From the NCBI RefSeq assembly GCF_026153205.1, contig NZ_JAPFBW010000033.1, positions 1 to 64,000 of the forward strand: 64,000 nt of DNA. The letters are read 5' to 3'. This stretch comes from Aquabacterium sp. A7-Y. GTDB lineage: Bacteria; Pseudomonadota; Gammaproteobacteria; Burkholderiales; Burkholderiaceae_C. Within the stretch, counting starts at the first letter, position 1; the number at the start of each line of letters is the position of its first letter. The translations under genes were made by a program, and so were the position numbers. A model generated the notes under the pieces. It saw only the letters and a list, made by a program, of their open reading frames with translations, did no database searches and was not told where the DNA came from. Below are positions 33,971-41,873 of this stretch, piece by piece.

Positions 33971-33990
33971 ACCTGTACCGGCAGACAGGT
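33971..33990. promoter_or_regulatory. Lux-box-like dyad A, upstream of aioB
   Basis: ACCTGTACCGGCAGACAGGT has six-base perfect arms (ACCTGT/ACAGGT). The classical Vibrio fischeri lux box is ACCTGTAGGATCGTACAGGT; both outer arms are identical. It ends 106 bases before the aioB ATG and lies in the aioB/methyltransferase divergent region. No good -10 hexamer was found at the class II position. Confidence 0.55.
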
Positions 33991-34096
33991 AAAAGCTGCT
34001 TCAAAAACGAAACCGCGGCCCCCATGATCGCATTATCGAATGTTGAAAACGCATATAGAGGCTTCCAAACCTATCGAAATCTCAGGGAGTAGAAGG

Positions 34097-34606
34097 ATGG
34101 CGCCACATCAGAACCGACGCGGTTTTCTGAAGTCGACCGCTACCGGAGTAACCCTTGCCAGCTGCGCCGCCGCTGGAGCTCAGCCCCACCCACCGGGGAC
34201 GGCGCGGCCTGCCGGCTCTTATTCGCCCCTCTCCGTCGCCCACCTTCAGCAACTCGAGGACGGAGCAAGCCGCGCATTCAACTATCCGGACCCTGAATCC
34301 CCGTGCCTTCTGCTCAAAATGGGGAAACCGATCCGGGGTGGCATCGGCCCGAATCTAGATATTATCGCCTTCAGCGCTCTATGTACCCATATGGGCTGCC
34401 CGGTGAGCTACAACAACGCGACGCGCACCATCGATTGCCCCTGCCATTTCTCCATGTTCGATCCGGAATTCGGCGGCCAAATGATTTGCGGCCAAGCGAC
34501 CGAAAACCTTCCCCAAATACAGCTTGCCTTCGACGAAAAGAGCGGCCGCATCAGCGCTGTGGGAATCCATGGGCATCTTTATGGGCGCGTGTCCAACCTG
34601 CTTTGA
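34097..34606 (+). CDS. aioB: Arsenite oxidase small subunit (Rieske)
   Basis: The 169-residue subunit starts at ATG 34097 (GAAGG four bases upstream). It begins with a Tat signal (NRRGFLKSTATGVTLASC), which exports the folded heterodimer to the periplasm. The Rieske [2Fe-2S] motifs are CTHMGC (C96, H98, C101) and CPCHFS (C114, C116, H117); the cysteines outside the ligand set that form the disulfide (C101, C116) are present. It passes electrons from the molybdenum subunit towards a cytochrome or azurin. The gene is 15 bases upstream of aioA, the normal order. Confidence 0.95.
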   Translation: MAPHQNRRGFLKSTATGVTLASCAAAGAQPHPPGTARPAGSYSPLSVAHLQQLEDGASRAFNYPDPESPCLLLKMGKPIRGGIGPNLDIIAFSALCTHMGCPVSYNNATRTIDCPCHFSMFDPEFGGQMICGQATENLPQIQLAFDEKSGRISAVGIHGHLYGRVSNLL

Positions 34607-34621
34607 ACGGAGGAGCGACCG

Positions 34622-37099
34622 ATGACCGGGTTAGACCGCATCCCCCTTGCCCCCGTGGACGCACAGCAGACACCCATGACCTGCCATTTCTGCATCGTGG
34701 GCTGCGGCTACACGGTCTACAAGTGGAGCTCGGACTCCGAAGGCGGTCGCAAGCCCGAGGACAACGCCTTGGGGATCGACTTCCGCAAGCAAGCGCCACC
34801 AATGGCCACGACGCTGACCCCGGCGATGAGCAACACGATCGTGGAACGCGACGGGAGACGCTCGCATGTCTTGATCCTGCCCGACCGCAACTGCGACGTA
34901 AACGGCGGGCTCAGTTCCACCCGCGGCGGCAAGCTGGCGACCTACCTCTACCGTTCCGATGGTGTCACCCGCGAGCGCTTGCTGTATCCCGAGCTGTACC
35001 AGGGAAGTCATTGGCGAGCCACGACGTGGCAGGTCGCGCTAGACGTCTACGCACGGGTGCTGAAGCACGTTCTGGACGAAGACGGCCCGGCCGCGGTCTT
35101 CTTCTCGGCCTTCGACCATGGCGGCGCGGGCGGTGGCTTTGAAAACACCTGGGGCACCGGGAAGCTGATGTTCTCGGCGATCCAAACCCCGGCGGTACGC
35201 ATCCACAACCGCCCTGCCTACAACTCCGAATGTCACGCGACCCGGGAAATGGGGATCTCGGAGCTGAACAACAGCTACGAGGATGCCCAGCTTGCCGACG
35301 TCGTCTGGTCCATCGGCAACAATCCCTACGAGACCCAGACCAACTACTTCCTCAATCACTGGCTACCCAACCTCCGCGGGCTCACGGTGGACAAGAAGCA
35401 GCAGTGGTTCGCTGACGAGGCCGTCGGCCCCGGCAAGTTCGTCTTCGTGGACCCCCGGCGCACCAGCACCATCGCGATTTCTCAACACGTAGCGCCGAAC
35501 CGCGTCCTTCACCTTGACATACAACCTGGCACTGACATTGCGCTGTTCAACGGGTTGCTCACCTATGTCGTCGAGCAAGGCTGGATCGACCATCGCTTCA
35601 TCGCGGAGCACACGCGCGGTTTCGCCGAAGCCGTCCTGGCCAATCAGCTGCCTCTCGAAGAGTGCGCTCGGATCACCGGCATCTCGGTCGACAAGCTCAA
35701 GCAGGCTGCGGCGTGGAGCTACGCGCCCAAGAGGAGCGGACACCGCCCCCGCACCATGCACGCCTACGAAAAGGGCGTCATCTGGGGCAACGACAACTAC
35801 TTGATCCAGTCGGCCTTGGTGGATCTGGTGCTCGCCACTCACAACGTTGTTCGCCGCGGTACCGGCGTCGTCCGCATGGGGGGCCACCAGGAAGGCTATG
35901 CGCGACCGCCCCACCCCACCGGCGAAAAGATCCACGTCGACCAGGAACTGGTGGCTGGCCGCGGTCGGATGATGACTTGGTGGGCGTGCAACAACTTCCA
36001 GACCACGAACAACGCCCGGCACCTGCGGAAGGTCGTCCTGGAGCGCTCCCAAATTGTGAAAACCCGCCTGTCGACGATGGGCAGCGCCCCGGCCAGTGAG
36101 CTGGCCGACGCCATCTACGAAGCCACGCGCCGTGGCGGTCTTTTTGTCACCAACATCAACCTGTATCCCACTCAACTCAAGGACGCAGCTCACCTGATGC
36201 TGCCGGCTGCTCAGCCGGGGGAAATGAACTTGACCTCGATGAACGGCGAACGGCGACTGCGCCTCTCACAGAAGTTCATGGACCCTCCGGGCGAGGCAAG
36301 GCCCGACTGCTTGATCGCGGCTGGAATTGCCAACCGAACCAGAGAGCTCTATGTTCAGGACGGCAACAGCGCTATGGAACGACGCTTCTCCGGGTTCGAG
36401 TGGCGCAATGAAGAAGACGCGTTCAACGACGGATTTCGGCGCGCAGGGCGCCCTGGTGCGCCATTGATCGACAGCCAAGGTGGTGCCACCGGCCACTTGG
36501 CCACCTACGAGCGGCTCCGCGCTGCCGGAAACAACGGAGTCCAGTTGCCCATCCGTGAAGTCAAGAACGGGCGCCTGATTGGCACGCCCACTCTGTACGC
36601 CGACTACCAGTTCGACACTTTGGACGGCCGGGCCGTCTTCAAGCCCTCACCGTGGCCCGGCCTTCCCTCCGTGGTGGAGAAGCAGCGCGCCAAACACCGC
36701 TTCTGGATCAACAACGGGCGCGCCAACGAGGTATGGCAGACCGCCTATCACGATCAGTACAACGCCTTCGTCAAGGACAGGTACCCCCTGGCCTACCTGG
36801 AGATCAACCCGCTCGACGCAAGGGAACTGAGTGTCGCGGCCGGCGACATCGTCGAAGTGTTCAACGACTATGGCGCCACATGCGCGATGGCCTACCCGGT
36901 CGCGGACATGAAGCGCAGTCACACCTTCATGTTGTTTGGGCAAGCCCAAGGAACTGCGGGCGACGTGACGTCGGACTGGACCGACCGCAACTTAATCCCG
37001 TACTACAAGGGTGCGTGGGCGAGCATCCGCCGAGTGGGCAGCATCAGCGAATACCAGTCCCTCACCTCCTTCAAACCGCGCAATTTCGGCGCAGCTTGA
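34622..37099 (+). CDS. aioA: Arsenite oxidase large subunit (molybdopterin)
   Basis: This 825-residue enzyme oxidises As(III) to As(V) in the periplasm. The [3Fe-4S] ligands C21, C24 and C28 in [10 protein letters not shown] and the serine at 99 in place of a fourth cysteine match known AioA numbering. The arsenite-pocket residues known from Alcaligenes faecalis also appear to be conserved: H195 and E203 in [11 protein letters not shown], and R418 and H422 in RMGGHQEG. It has no signal of its own and is carried by AioB. GGAGG lies before ATG 34622. No aioX, aioS, aioR, cytochrome c or moeA gene follows; pstS starts 19 bases downstream. Confidence 0.97.
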   Translation: MTGLDRIPLAPVDAQQTPMTCHFCIVGCGYTVYKWSSDSEGGRKPEDNALGIDFRKQAPPMATTLTPAMSNTIVERDGRRSHVLILPDRNCDVNGGLSSTRGGKLATYLYRSDGVTRERLLYPELYQGSHWRATTWQVALDVYARVLKHVLDEDGPAAVFFSAFDHGGAGGGFENTWGTGKLMFSAIQTPAVRIHNRPAYNSECHATREMGISELNNSYEDAQLADVVWSIGNNPYETQTNYFLNHWLPNLRGLTVDKKQQWFADEAVGPGKFVFVDPRRTSTIAISQHVAPNRVLHLDIQPGTDIALFNGLLTYVVEQGWIDHRFIAEHTRGFAEAVLANQLPLEECARITGISVDKLKQAAAWSYAPKRSGHRPRTMHAYEKGVIWGNDNYLIQSALVDLVLATHNVVRRGTGVVRMGGHQEGYARPPHPTGEKIHVDQELVAGRGRMMTWWACNNFQTTNNARHLRKVVLERSQIVKTRLSTMGSAPASELADAIYEATRRGGLFVTNINLYPTQLKDAAHLMLPAAQPGEMNLTSMNGERRLRLSQKFMDPPGEARPDCLIAAGIANRTRELYVQDGNSAMERRFSGFEWRNEEDAFNDGFRRAGRPGAPLIDSQGGATGHLATYERLRAAGNNGVQLPIREVKNGRLIGTPTLYADYQFDTLDGRAVFKPSPWPGLPSVVEKQRAKHRFWINNGRANEVWQTAYHDQYNAFVKDRYPLAYLEINPLDARELSVAAGDIVEVFNDYGATCAMAYPVADMKRSHTFMLFGQAQGTAGDVTSDWTDRNLIPYYKGAWASIRRVGSISEYQSLTSFKPRNFGAA

Positions 37100-37118
37100 T
37101 GAACTTCAGGAGCGTTGC

Positions 37119-37958
37119 ATGAGCTCAAAGCGAAGCGCTGGCTCCGCCCTGACGGGTGCCTGCCTTGCCATGCTGTGCCTACTCGGCCTGCCTGCCGCAT
37201 CCGTGGACAAGACAAAACTGGTGCTCACCGGATCAAGCACCGTTGCTCCGCTCGCCGCGGAGATCGGAAAGCGGTTCGAGAAGCAGAACCCGGGCGTTCA
37301 GGTCGACGTGCAATCCGGCGGATCCTCCCGGGGCATCAGCGACGCGCGACAGGGGCTGGCCGACATCGGAATGATCTCTCGAGACCTGAAGGGTGACGAG
37401 CACGACCTGCAGAGCTTCCCGATCGCCTTCGACGGCGTCTGCATGATCGTTCACAAGTCCAACCCGATCCAAACCTTGTCCAAGGATCAGATCGTTGCGA
37501 TGTACACCGGTCGCATCACGAACTGGAGTGCAGTAGGAGGGGCTGACCGCAAGATCAGTGTGGTGAACAAGGCAGAGGGTCGCTCAACGCTCGAACTGTT
37601 CCTCCATCACACCGGCCTCACGAACCGCCAGATCAAAGCGCAGGTTGTGATAGGCGACAACGAACAGGGCATCAAGACTGTGCTCGGCAACCCGGGTGCG
37701 ATTGCCTATGTGTCGATCGGCTCGGCGGAGTTCAGCGCAGAACAAGGACTTTCCCTCAAGCTCCTGCCCATGAACGGCGTCGCCGCGACGACGGCCAACG
37801 TCAAGGACCGGCGTTTCCCCCTCACGCGCGTGCTGAACCTGGTCACGAAAAACCAGCCCTCCGGGTTGAGCAAGCGATTCATCGACTTTGCCCGATCGGA
37901 TGCGGTCCATGATCTCGTCAAAGACCAGTACTTTGTACCTCTCTCCGCCACGAAGTGA
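37119..37958 (+). CDS. pstS: PstS-like phosphate/arsenate-binding periplasmic protein
   Basis: From ATG 37119 (CAGGAGCG upstream) the 279-residue protein has a signal sequence (GACLAMLCLLGLPAASV) and the PstS features LTGSSTVAPLAAEIGKRFE, QSGGSSRGISDARQG and GMISRDLKGDE. The GSST and SRGI loops bind the oxyanion. PstS proteins of arsenite-oxidation islands may take up phosphate against high arsenate; discrimination cannot be judged by eye. It continues the aioBA direction, and pstC overlaps its end. Confidence 0.85.
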   Translation: MSSKRSAGSALTGACLAMLCLLGLPAASVDKTKLVLTGSSTVAPLAAEIGKRFEKQNPGVQVDVQSGGSSRGISDARQGLADIGMISRDLKGDEHDLQSFPIAFDGVCMIVHKSNPIQTLSKDQIVAMYTGRITNWSAVGGADRKISVVNKAEGRSTLELFLHHTGLTNRQIKAQVVIGDNEQGIKTVLGNPGAIAYVSIGSAEFSAEQGLSLKLLPMNGVAATTANVKDRRFPLTRVLNLVTKNQPSGLSKRFIDFARSDAVHDLVKDQYFVPLSATK

Positions 37959-38784
37959 CCTGTGGCTGGTGGTGGGCCTGCGCGTGCTCGCGGCATTCGC
38001 GGTTGCCCTGCTGACCATCATCATCTGGTGTCTGCTTAGCGACGCGTGGAATGTCTTTGCCGAGGTGGGAGTTGCTCGCCTCGCAATGGATGACGACTGG
38101 CACCCGACGGAGAACAGATTCGGCCTCGCACCAATGGCCATCGCTTCGGTCGCTTCAGCCGTAGGCTCCGTCGTGGTGGCAGCGCCCATGGGCGTAGGTG
38201 CCGCGATCTGGTGCAGGTTCCATTCTGGCCCCAGAGTCAGCCGTGCATTCCGGCAGATGCTGGCTCTGTTCGCCGGCGTGCCCTCGGTGATTTTTGGCTT
38301 CTGGGGGCTGACGACCCTGGTCCCGTTGATCGCCAGAACGCACCCACCCGGCGCCAGCTTACTCGCCGGCAGCCTCGTCCTCGCGATGATGATCTTGCCA
38401 ACCATCGCGCTCACCAGCCACTCGGCACTCGAAGCCGTCCCTTCGTCATACCTGGCGGCCGGCCATGCTCTCGGCCTTCGACACGGTACCATCGTGGTGA
38501 GGGTCGCACTCGTCGCAGCCCGACATGGCATCTTGGTAGGCGTGATCCTGTCGCTCGGTCGTGCCCTCGGCGAGACCATGGCGATGCTGATGGTCAGCGG
38601 CAATGTCGTGCAGGTGCCGAGCAGTGTCTACGACTCCGTTCGCTCATTGGCATCGAACATCGCCCTGGAGATGGCGTACGCCGCCGGTATCCATCGCTCA
38701 GCCCTCTACGCCTGCGGCCTCGCCTTGATTGCCGTCGTGGCGCTCACCACGGTGCTCTCTGATCGGATCCTGCATGCGCGATGA
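37909..38784 (+). CDS. pstC: Phosphate ABC transporter permease PstC
   Basis: This multi-spanning permease carries the inner-membrane ABC loop (AAGHALGLRHGTIVVRVALV) and GVPSVIFGFWGLTTLVPLI, the family hallmark. At least six hydrophobic segments are visible. The start is uncertain: ATG 37909 (ISSKTSTLYLSPPRSD) overlaps pstS by 50 bases, and ATG 37900 or TTG 37888 would extend it further; the family usually has a short cytoplasmic N-terminus. It pairs with PstA and PstB. Confidence 0.85.
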   Translation: MISSKTSTLYLSPPRSDLWLVVGLRVLAAFAVALLTIIIWCLLSDAWNVFAEVGVARLAMDDDWHPTENRFGLAPMAIASVASAVGSVVVAAPMGVGAAIWCRFHSGPRVSRAFRQMLALFAGVPSVIFGFWGLTTLVPLIARTHPPGASLLAGSLVLAMMILPTIALTSHSALEAVPSSYLAAGHALGLRHGTIVVRVALVAARHGILVGVILSLGRALGETMAMLMVSGNVVQVPSSVYDSVRSLASNIALEMAYAAGIHRSALYACGLALIAVVALTTVLSDRILHAR

Positions 38785-39643
38785 CTCCTCCAAGTCCTGG
38801 AAGCCCACGGCTCTTCGCACTGTCTCGGAATGGTGGAGTTATCCGGCCGCAGCCTGCTGTGTCCTGGTCTTCTTCATCCTGCTCATCCCGCTTGTCGTAA
38901 AAGCCTGGCCGCACTTGTCCTGGTCTTTCCTCGTTGAGGCGCCTACGCGCAGCGGTCGGTCGGGCGGTGTCCTGCCGGTGCTGGTGTCCACCTTGCTTCT
39001 GCTCGGGGTCGCGATGGCCGTAGCCACCCCAACCGGATTGGCGGCGGCCATTCTGTTGAGCGAGGTGACTCAGAAGCGCAACCTCCTGGCACGCTGCGTC
39101 GGCATCTCGCTGGACGTTCTCGCCGGGGTTCCTTCCATTGTTTACGGACTGTTCGGCAACGCCTTCTTCTGCATCTACCTGGGGCTGGGCTTCTCCATCC
39201 TATCGGGGGGCTTGACGCTCGCTTGCATGGTGCTCCCCATCTTCGTCCGCACCGTCGAAGCGGGCCTGGTCGCCGTTCAGGACGACTGGAAGCTGGGCGC
39301 CGCCGCGCTCGGCATGTCGAAGTGGAGCACGCTCGTCCACATTCTCCTGCCGGCTGCAGCCCCCGCCATCGCCGTTGGGCTGGTGCTGGGCACTGGAAGA
39401 GCGCTCGCAGAAACGGCCGCTCTCGTCTATACGAGCGGCTACGTCGATCGCATGCCGTCGTCCCTGCTCGATTCCGGCCGTTCCCTGTCCGTGCACATCT
39501 ACGACCTCTCGATGAACATCCCTGGCGCGGAACACAACGCCTATGCAGCCGCGCTGGTGCTGATATCTCTGCTGCTGCTGATCAACGGCAGCGCGTCTTG
39601 GCTCACCGAGCGCTTGCTCCACCAGAGGATCAAACGATCATGA
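38774..39643 (+). CDS. pstA: Phosphate ABC transporter permease PstA
   Basis: The 289-residue permease starts at ATG 38774 (MRDDSSKSW), overlapping pstC by 11 bases. It has six hydrophobic segments and the family motifs GVPSIVYGLFGNAFFCIYLG and AALGMSKWSTLVHILLPAAAP (the EAA-type loop). Coupled translation with both neighbours is likely. With PstC it forms the transmembrane pore. Confidence 0.88.
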   Translation: MRDDSSKSWKPTALRTVSEWWSYPAAACCVLVFFILLIPLVVKAWPHLSWSFLVEAPTRSGRSGGVLPVLVSTLLLLGVAMAVATPTGLAAAILLSEVTQKRNLLARCVGISLDVLAGVPSIVYGLFGNAFFCIYLGLGFSILSGGLTLACMVLPIFVRTVEAGLVAVQDDWKLGAAALGMSKWSTLVHILLPAAAPAIAVGLVLGTGRALAETAALVYTSGYVDRMPSSLLDSGRSLSVHIYDLSMNIPGAEHNAYAAALVLISLLLLINGSASWLTERLLHQRIKRS

Positions 39644-40506
39644 ACCTGCTCGCCGACGTGTCCGCGCCTCAGTTCCGTTGCGATAGACGACGCACCCTGT
39701 TTGATGCAGACATCCGATCGCGCCTCTCGCTCGCGCCCGAGCTCCCAGCCTTTACAGTCGAGGGACTCACGGTGTCCTATGCCGATCGGCCGGTTCTCAA
39801 AGATGTTACCGTCGACATCGCCGCTGGGCACATCACCGCTCTGATTGGCCCATCGGGATGCGGCAAGACCACCTTTCTTTCCTGCCTGAACCGCATGATC
39901 GATCTGGTCACATGCAGCGCAGTGTCGGGACGGGTGCTGATGCAGGGGGCCGATCTTTACTCGGGTGCAGTCGTCCCCTTGATGCTACGGCGGCATGTAG
40001 GGATGGTGTTTCAAAAGCCCAATCCATTTCCGCTCTCGATCCGCAAAAACCTGGAAATGCCCTTGCGCGAGTTGGGCCTGCACAGGCGCGCAGAGCTGGA
40101 CGATCGCATTGAGCGCGTGCTGACAGATGTGGGACTTTGGAAGGAAGTGAAGGACCAGCTCAACAAATCGGCATTGGCGCTCTCGGGAGGCCAACAGCAA
40201 CGACTGTGCATCGCGCGGGCCCTTGCGCTGTCTCCCTCTGCCGTCCTCTTGGACGAGCCCTGCAGCGCGCTGGATCCCCTTTCCTCCGGCGCCGTCGAAG
40301 ACCTGATCGTGCAATTGAGGGGTCGCTATACGGTCGTCGTCGTCACACACAACCTGGCGCAGGCGCGCAGGATCGCGGACGAGGTCGGCCTGTTCTGGGT
40401 GCAGGACGGCTGCGGGTTCTTGATTGAGTTCGGCACATCGCGCCAGGTATTCACCGCTCCCCAACATCGGCTCACCTGCGAGTACATCTGCGGAATGCGA
40501 GGGTGA
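39640..40506 (+). CDS. pstB: Phosphate ABC transporter ATPase PstB
   Basis: The 288-residue ATPase begins at ATG 39640, whose ATGA overlaps the pstA stop. A 45-residue N-terminal leader precedes the ATPase, longer than in typical PstB. Walker A is GPSGCGKTT, the signature is LSGGQQQRL, and Walker B is VLLDEPCSALDP; the H-loop is VVTHNLAQ. Typical PstB has DEPTSALDP, so the Cys is a small change. No phoU follows. An ACACTG/CAGTGT dyad and lux-box-like site lie just downstream. Confidence 0.88.
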   Translation: MNLLADVSAPQFRCDRRRTLFDADIRSRLSLAPELPAFTVEGLTVSYADRPVLKDVTVDIAAGHITALIGPSGCGKTTFLSCLNRMIDLVTCSAVSGRVLMQGADLYSGAVVPLMLRRHVGMVFQKPNPFPLSIRKNLEMPLRELGLHRRAELDDRIERVLTDVGLWKEVKDQLNKSALALSGGQQQRLCIARALALSPSAVLLDEPCSALDPLSSGAVEDLIVQLRGRYTVVVVTHNLAQARRIADEVGLFWVQDGCGFLIEFGTSRQVFTAPQHRLTCEYICGMRG

Positions 40507-40523
40507 CCGCCGGCCGAGCTGCA

Positions 40524-40543
40524 CACTGCACAGCCGTACAGTG
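40524..40543. promoter_or_regulatory. Lux-box-like dyad B, upstream of the first VOC gene
   Basis: CACTGCACAGCCGTACAGTG has CTG at positions 3-5 and CAG at 16-18, as in the other three sites, with arms CACTG/CAGTG. A TAGATT -10-like hexamer lies at 40565-40570, close to where a promoter with the box at -42.5 would place it. It suggests that the VOC-MMPL part has its own promoter behind pstB. Confidence 0.4.
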
Positions 40544-40609
40544 TTGCGCCCCCTCTCCCAGCCCTAGATTTTGCAAGCGGCCGCGGGGCCTTCAACTTAG
40601 GAGAGAAGA

Positions 40610-41212
40610 ATGGCAGCGACTGGCGGTAGGTCGACAGGCATGACTGACGGTGTGGTTCAAAGCTGCTGCCCGACAGTGGCGGGCAGCAGCGGCAACGCGC
40701 AATCGTGCTGCGCCCCGGCCATCCAACAAGCTGCGTCTGAAGTGCTCAGCGCTGTTGATTTCCCGAACACGCAGCGGCCGCATATCAGTTTGAACGTCCG
40801 GAATGTTCAACGCTCCGTGCCGTTCTACCGAGTCCTCTTCGATCAGAACCCGACGAAGCTGCGGTCGGACTATGCGAAGTTCGAGCCGGTGGATCCCCCT
40901 ATCAACTTCACGCTCAACGAGCATGAGGACGCCGTGGATCGAGACGGCCACTTCGGAATTGAAGTGAAGGACGCGGAGGCCGTTGGCCGCTACCTCAAGC
41001 GCTTCAAGGTCGCCGGCCTGAAAGTCGATACCACCGAAACGCAAGTCGCCTGCTGCTACTCGATACAGGACAAGGCTTGGGTGGTGGACCCCGACGGCAA
41101 CCACTGGGAGATCTTTGTCGTCACGGACAACGAGGCAGCCGAAGGGTGCGGTCTGAGCTGCATCTGTTACGACCCGAGCACCGGCGGCTGCAACTGGAAG
41201 GCCAAGCCGTGA
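40610..41212 (+). CDS. ArsI-like VOC protein 1 with cysteine-rich ends
   Basis: The 200-residue protein starts at ATG 40610 (TAGGAGAGAAG upstream). The single VOC-fold unit is ArsI/CadI-like: H58 (RPHISLNV), H114 (DGHFGIEV) and E167 (NHWEIF) match the Fe(II) ligands and C148-C149 (VACCYS) match the vicinal thiols of ArsI, a C-As bond lyase. An N-terminal extension carries two Cys pairs (QSCC, QSCCAP), and the C-terminus adds C180, C184, C186 and C194. It lies upstream of a second copy. It may degrade organoarsenicals or bind As(III). Confidence 0.75.
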   Translation: MAATGGRSTGMTDGVVQSCCPTVAGSSGNAQSCCAPAIQQAASEVLSAVDFPNTQRPHISLNVRNVQRSVPFYRVLFDQNPTKLRSDYAKFEPVDPPINFTLNEHEDAVDRDGHFGIEVKDAEAVGRYLKRFKVAGLKVDTTETQVACCYSIQDKAWVVDPDGNHWEIFVVTDNEAAEGCGLSCICYDPSTGGCNWKAKP

Positions 41213-41251
41213 GGCACGGTGCACCCATTCACAACCACCCGAGTTGCTGAC

Positions 41252-41770
41252 ATGCAAAACGCTTCTTCCACTGATCCTGCAGCCCGACCCGAGACGAACC
41301 GCCGCACAGGTGTGGCGAGTTTTCCCGGCAACAGCCGTATCCACGTCAGTCTCAACGTCACCGATCTGGTGCGCTCGATGTATTTCTATATGCACTTCTT
41401 CGGCGTGGAGCCGTCGAAGGTCCGGGACGGCTATGCAAAGTTCGATTTGCAGGACCCGCCTATCAACTTCTCCATCAATGAGAACCCGCTAGACACGCGC
41501 AATCAGGGTCACCTCGGCATACAAGTCAAAAGCACATGCGTTGTCCAGGAGATGTACGAGCGGCTTCAACGCGAGAACTTCAAGCTCATCACGGAAGACG
41601 GCACCGAATGCTGCTACGCCGTACAGACCAAGCTCTGGGTGGCGGACCCGGATGGCAACCGGTGGGAGGTTTTTGTCACCACCGAGCCGGATGCGGAGCA
41701 AGGCTGCGGGCCTGATTGCATCTGTCATCAGGAGTTCGAGCGCAGCTTCACGGACGCCTCGACCGCCTAG
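41252..41770 (+). CDS. ArsI-like VOC protein 2
   Basis: The 172-residue protein (ATG 41252; GTG 41219 is an alternative) repeats the ArsI pattern: H31 in RIHVSLNV, H87 in QGHLGIQV, vicinal C120-C121 in TECCYAV, and E139 in RWEVF. A C-terminal cluster GCGPDCICH resembles that of VOC 1 (EGCGLSCIC). All metal and thiol ligands are retained, so it should be able to bind Fe(II) and an arsenical. It begins 39 bases after VOC 1 and precedes the MMPL gene in the same run. Confidence 0.75.
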   Translation: MQNASSTDPAARPETNRRTGVASFPGNSRIHVSLNVTDLVRSMYFYMHFFGVEPSKVRDGYAKFDLQDPPINFSINENPLDTRNQGHLGIQVKSTCVVQEMYERLQRENFKLITEDGTECCYAVQTKLWVADPDGNRWEVFVTTEPDAEQGCGPDCICHQEFERSFTDASTA

Positions 41771-41873
41771 TGCCACACCGTACGAGGGAGAGTGAACAAC
41801 CTCGCAAAGAGGGTGCTCACGCGAGGCATGGTCGTCCTCACGCGCGCTTTCAGCTGTCGTCACGGAGGAGAGG

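Noticed and set aside
33873-34096. Sigma-54 promoter before aioB, known for other aio operons
   Set aside because: I found no GG-N10-GC arrangement with the TGGCAC/TTGC context in the 224 bases upstream of aioB.
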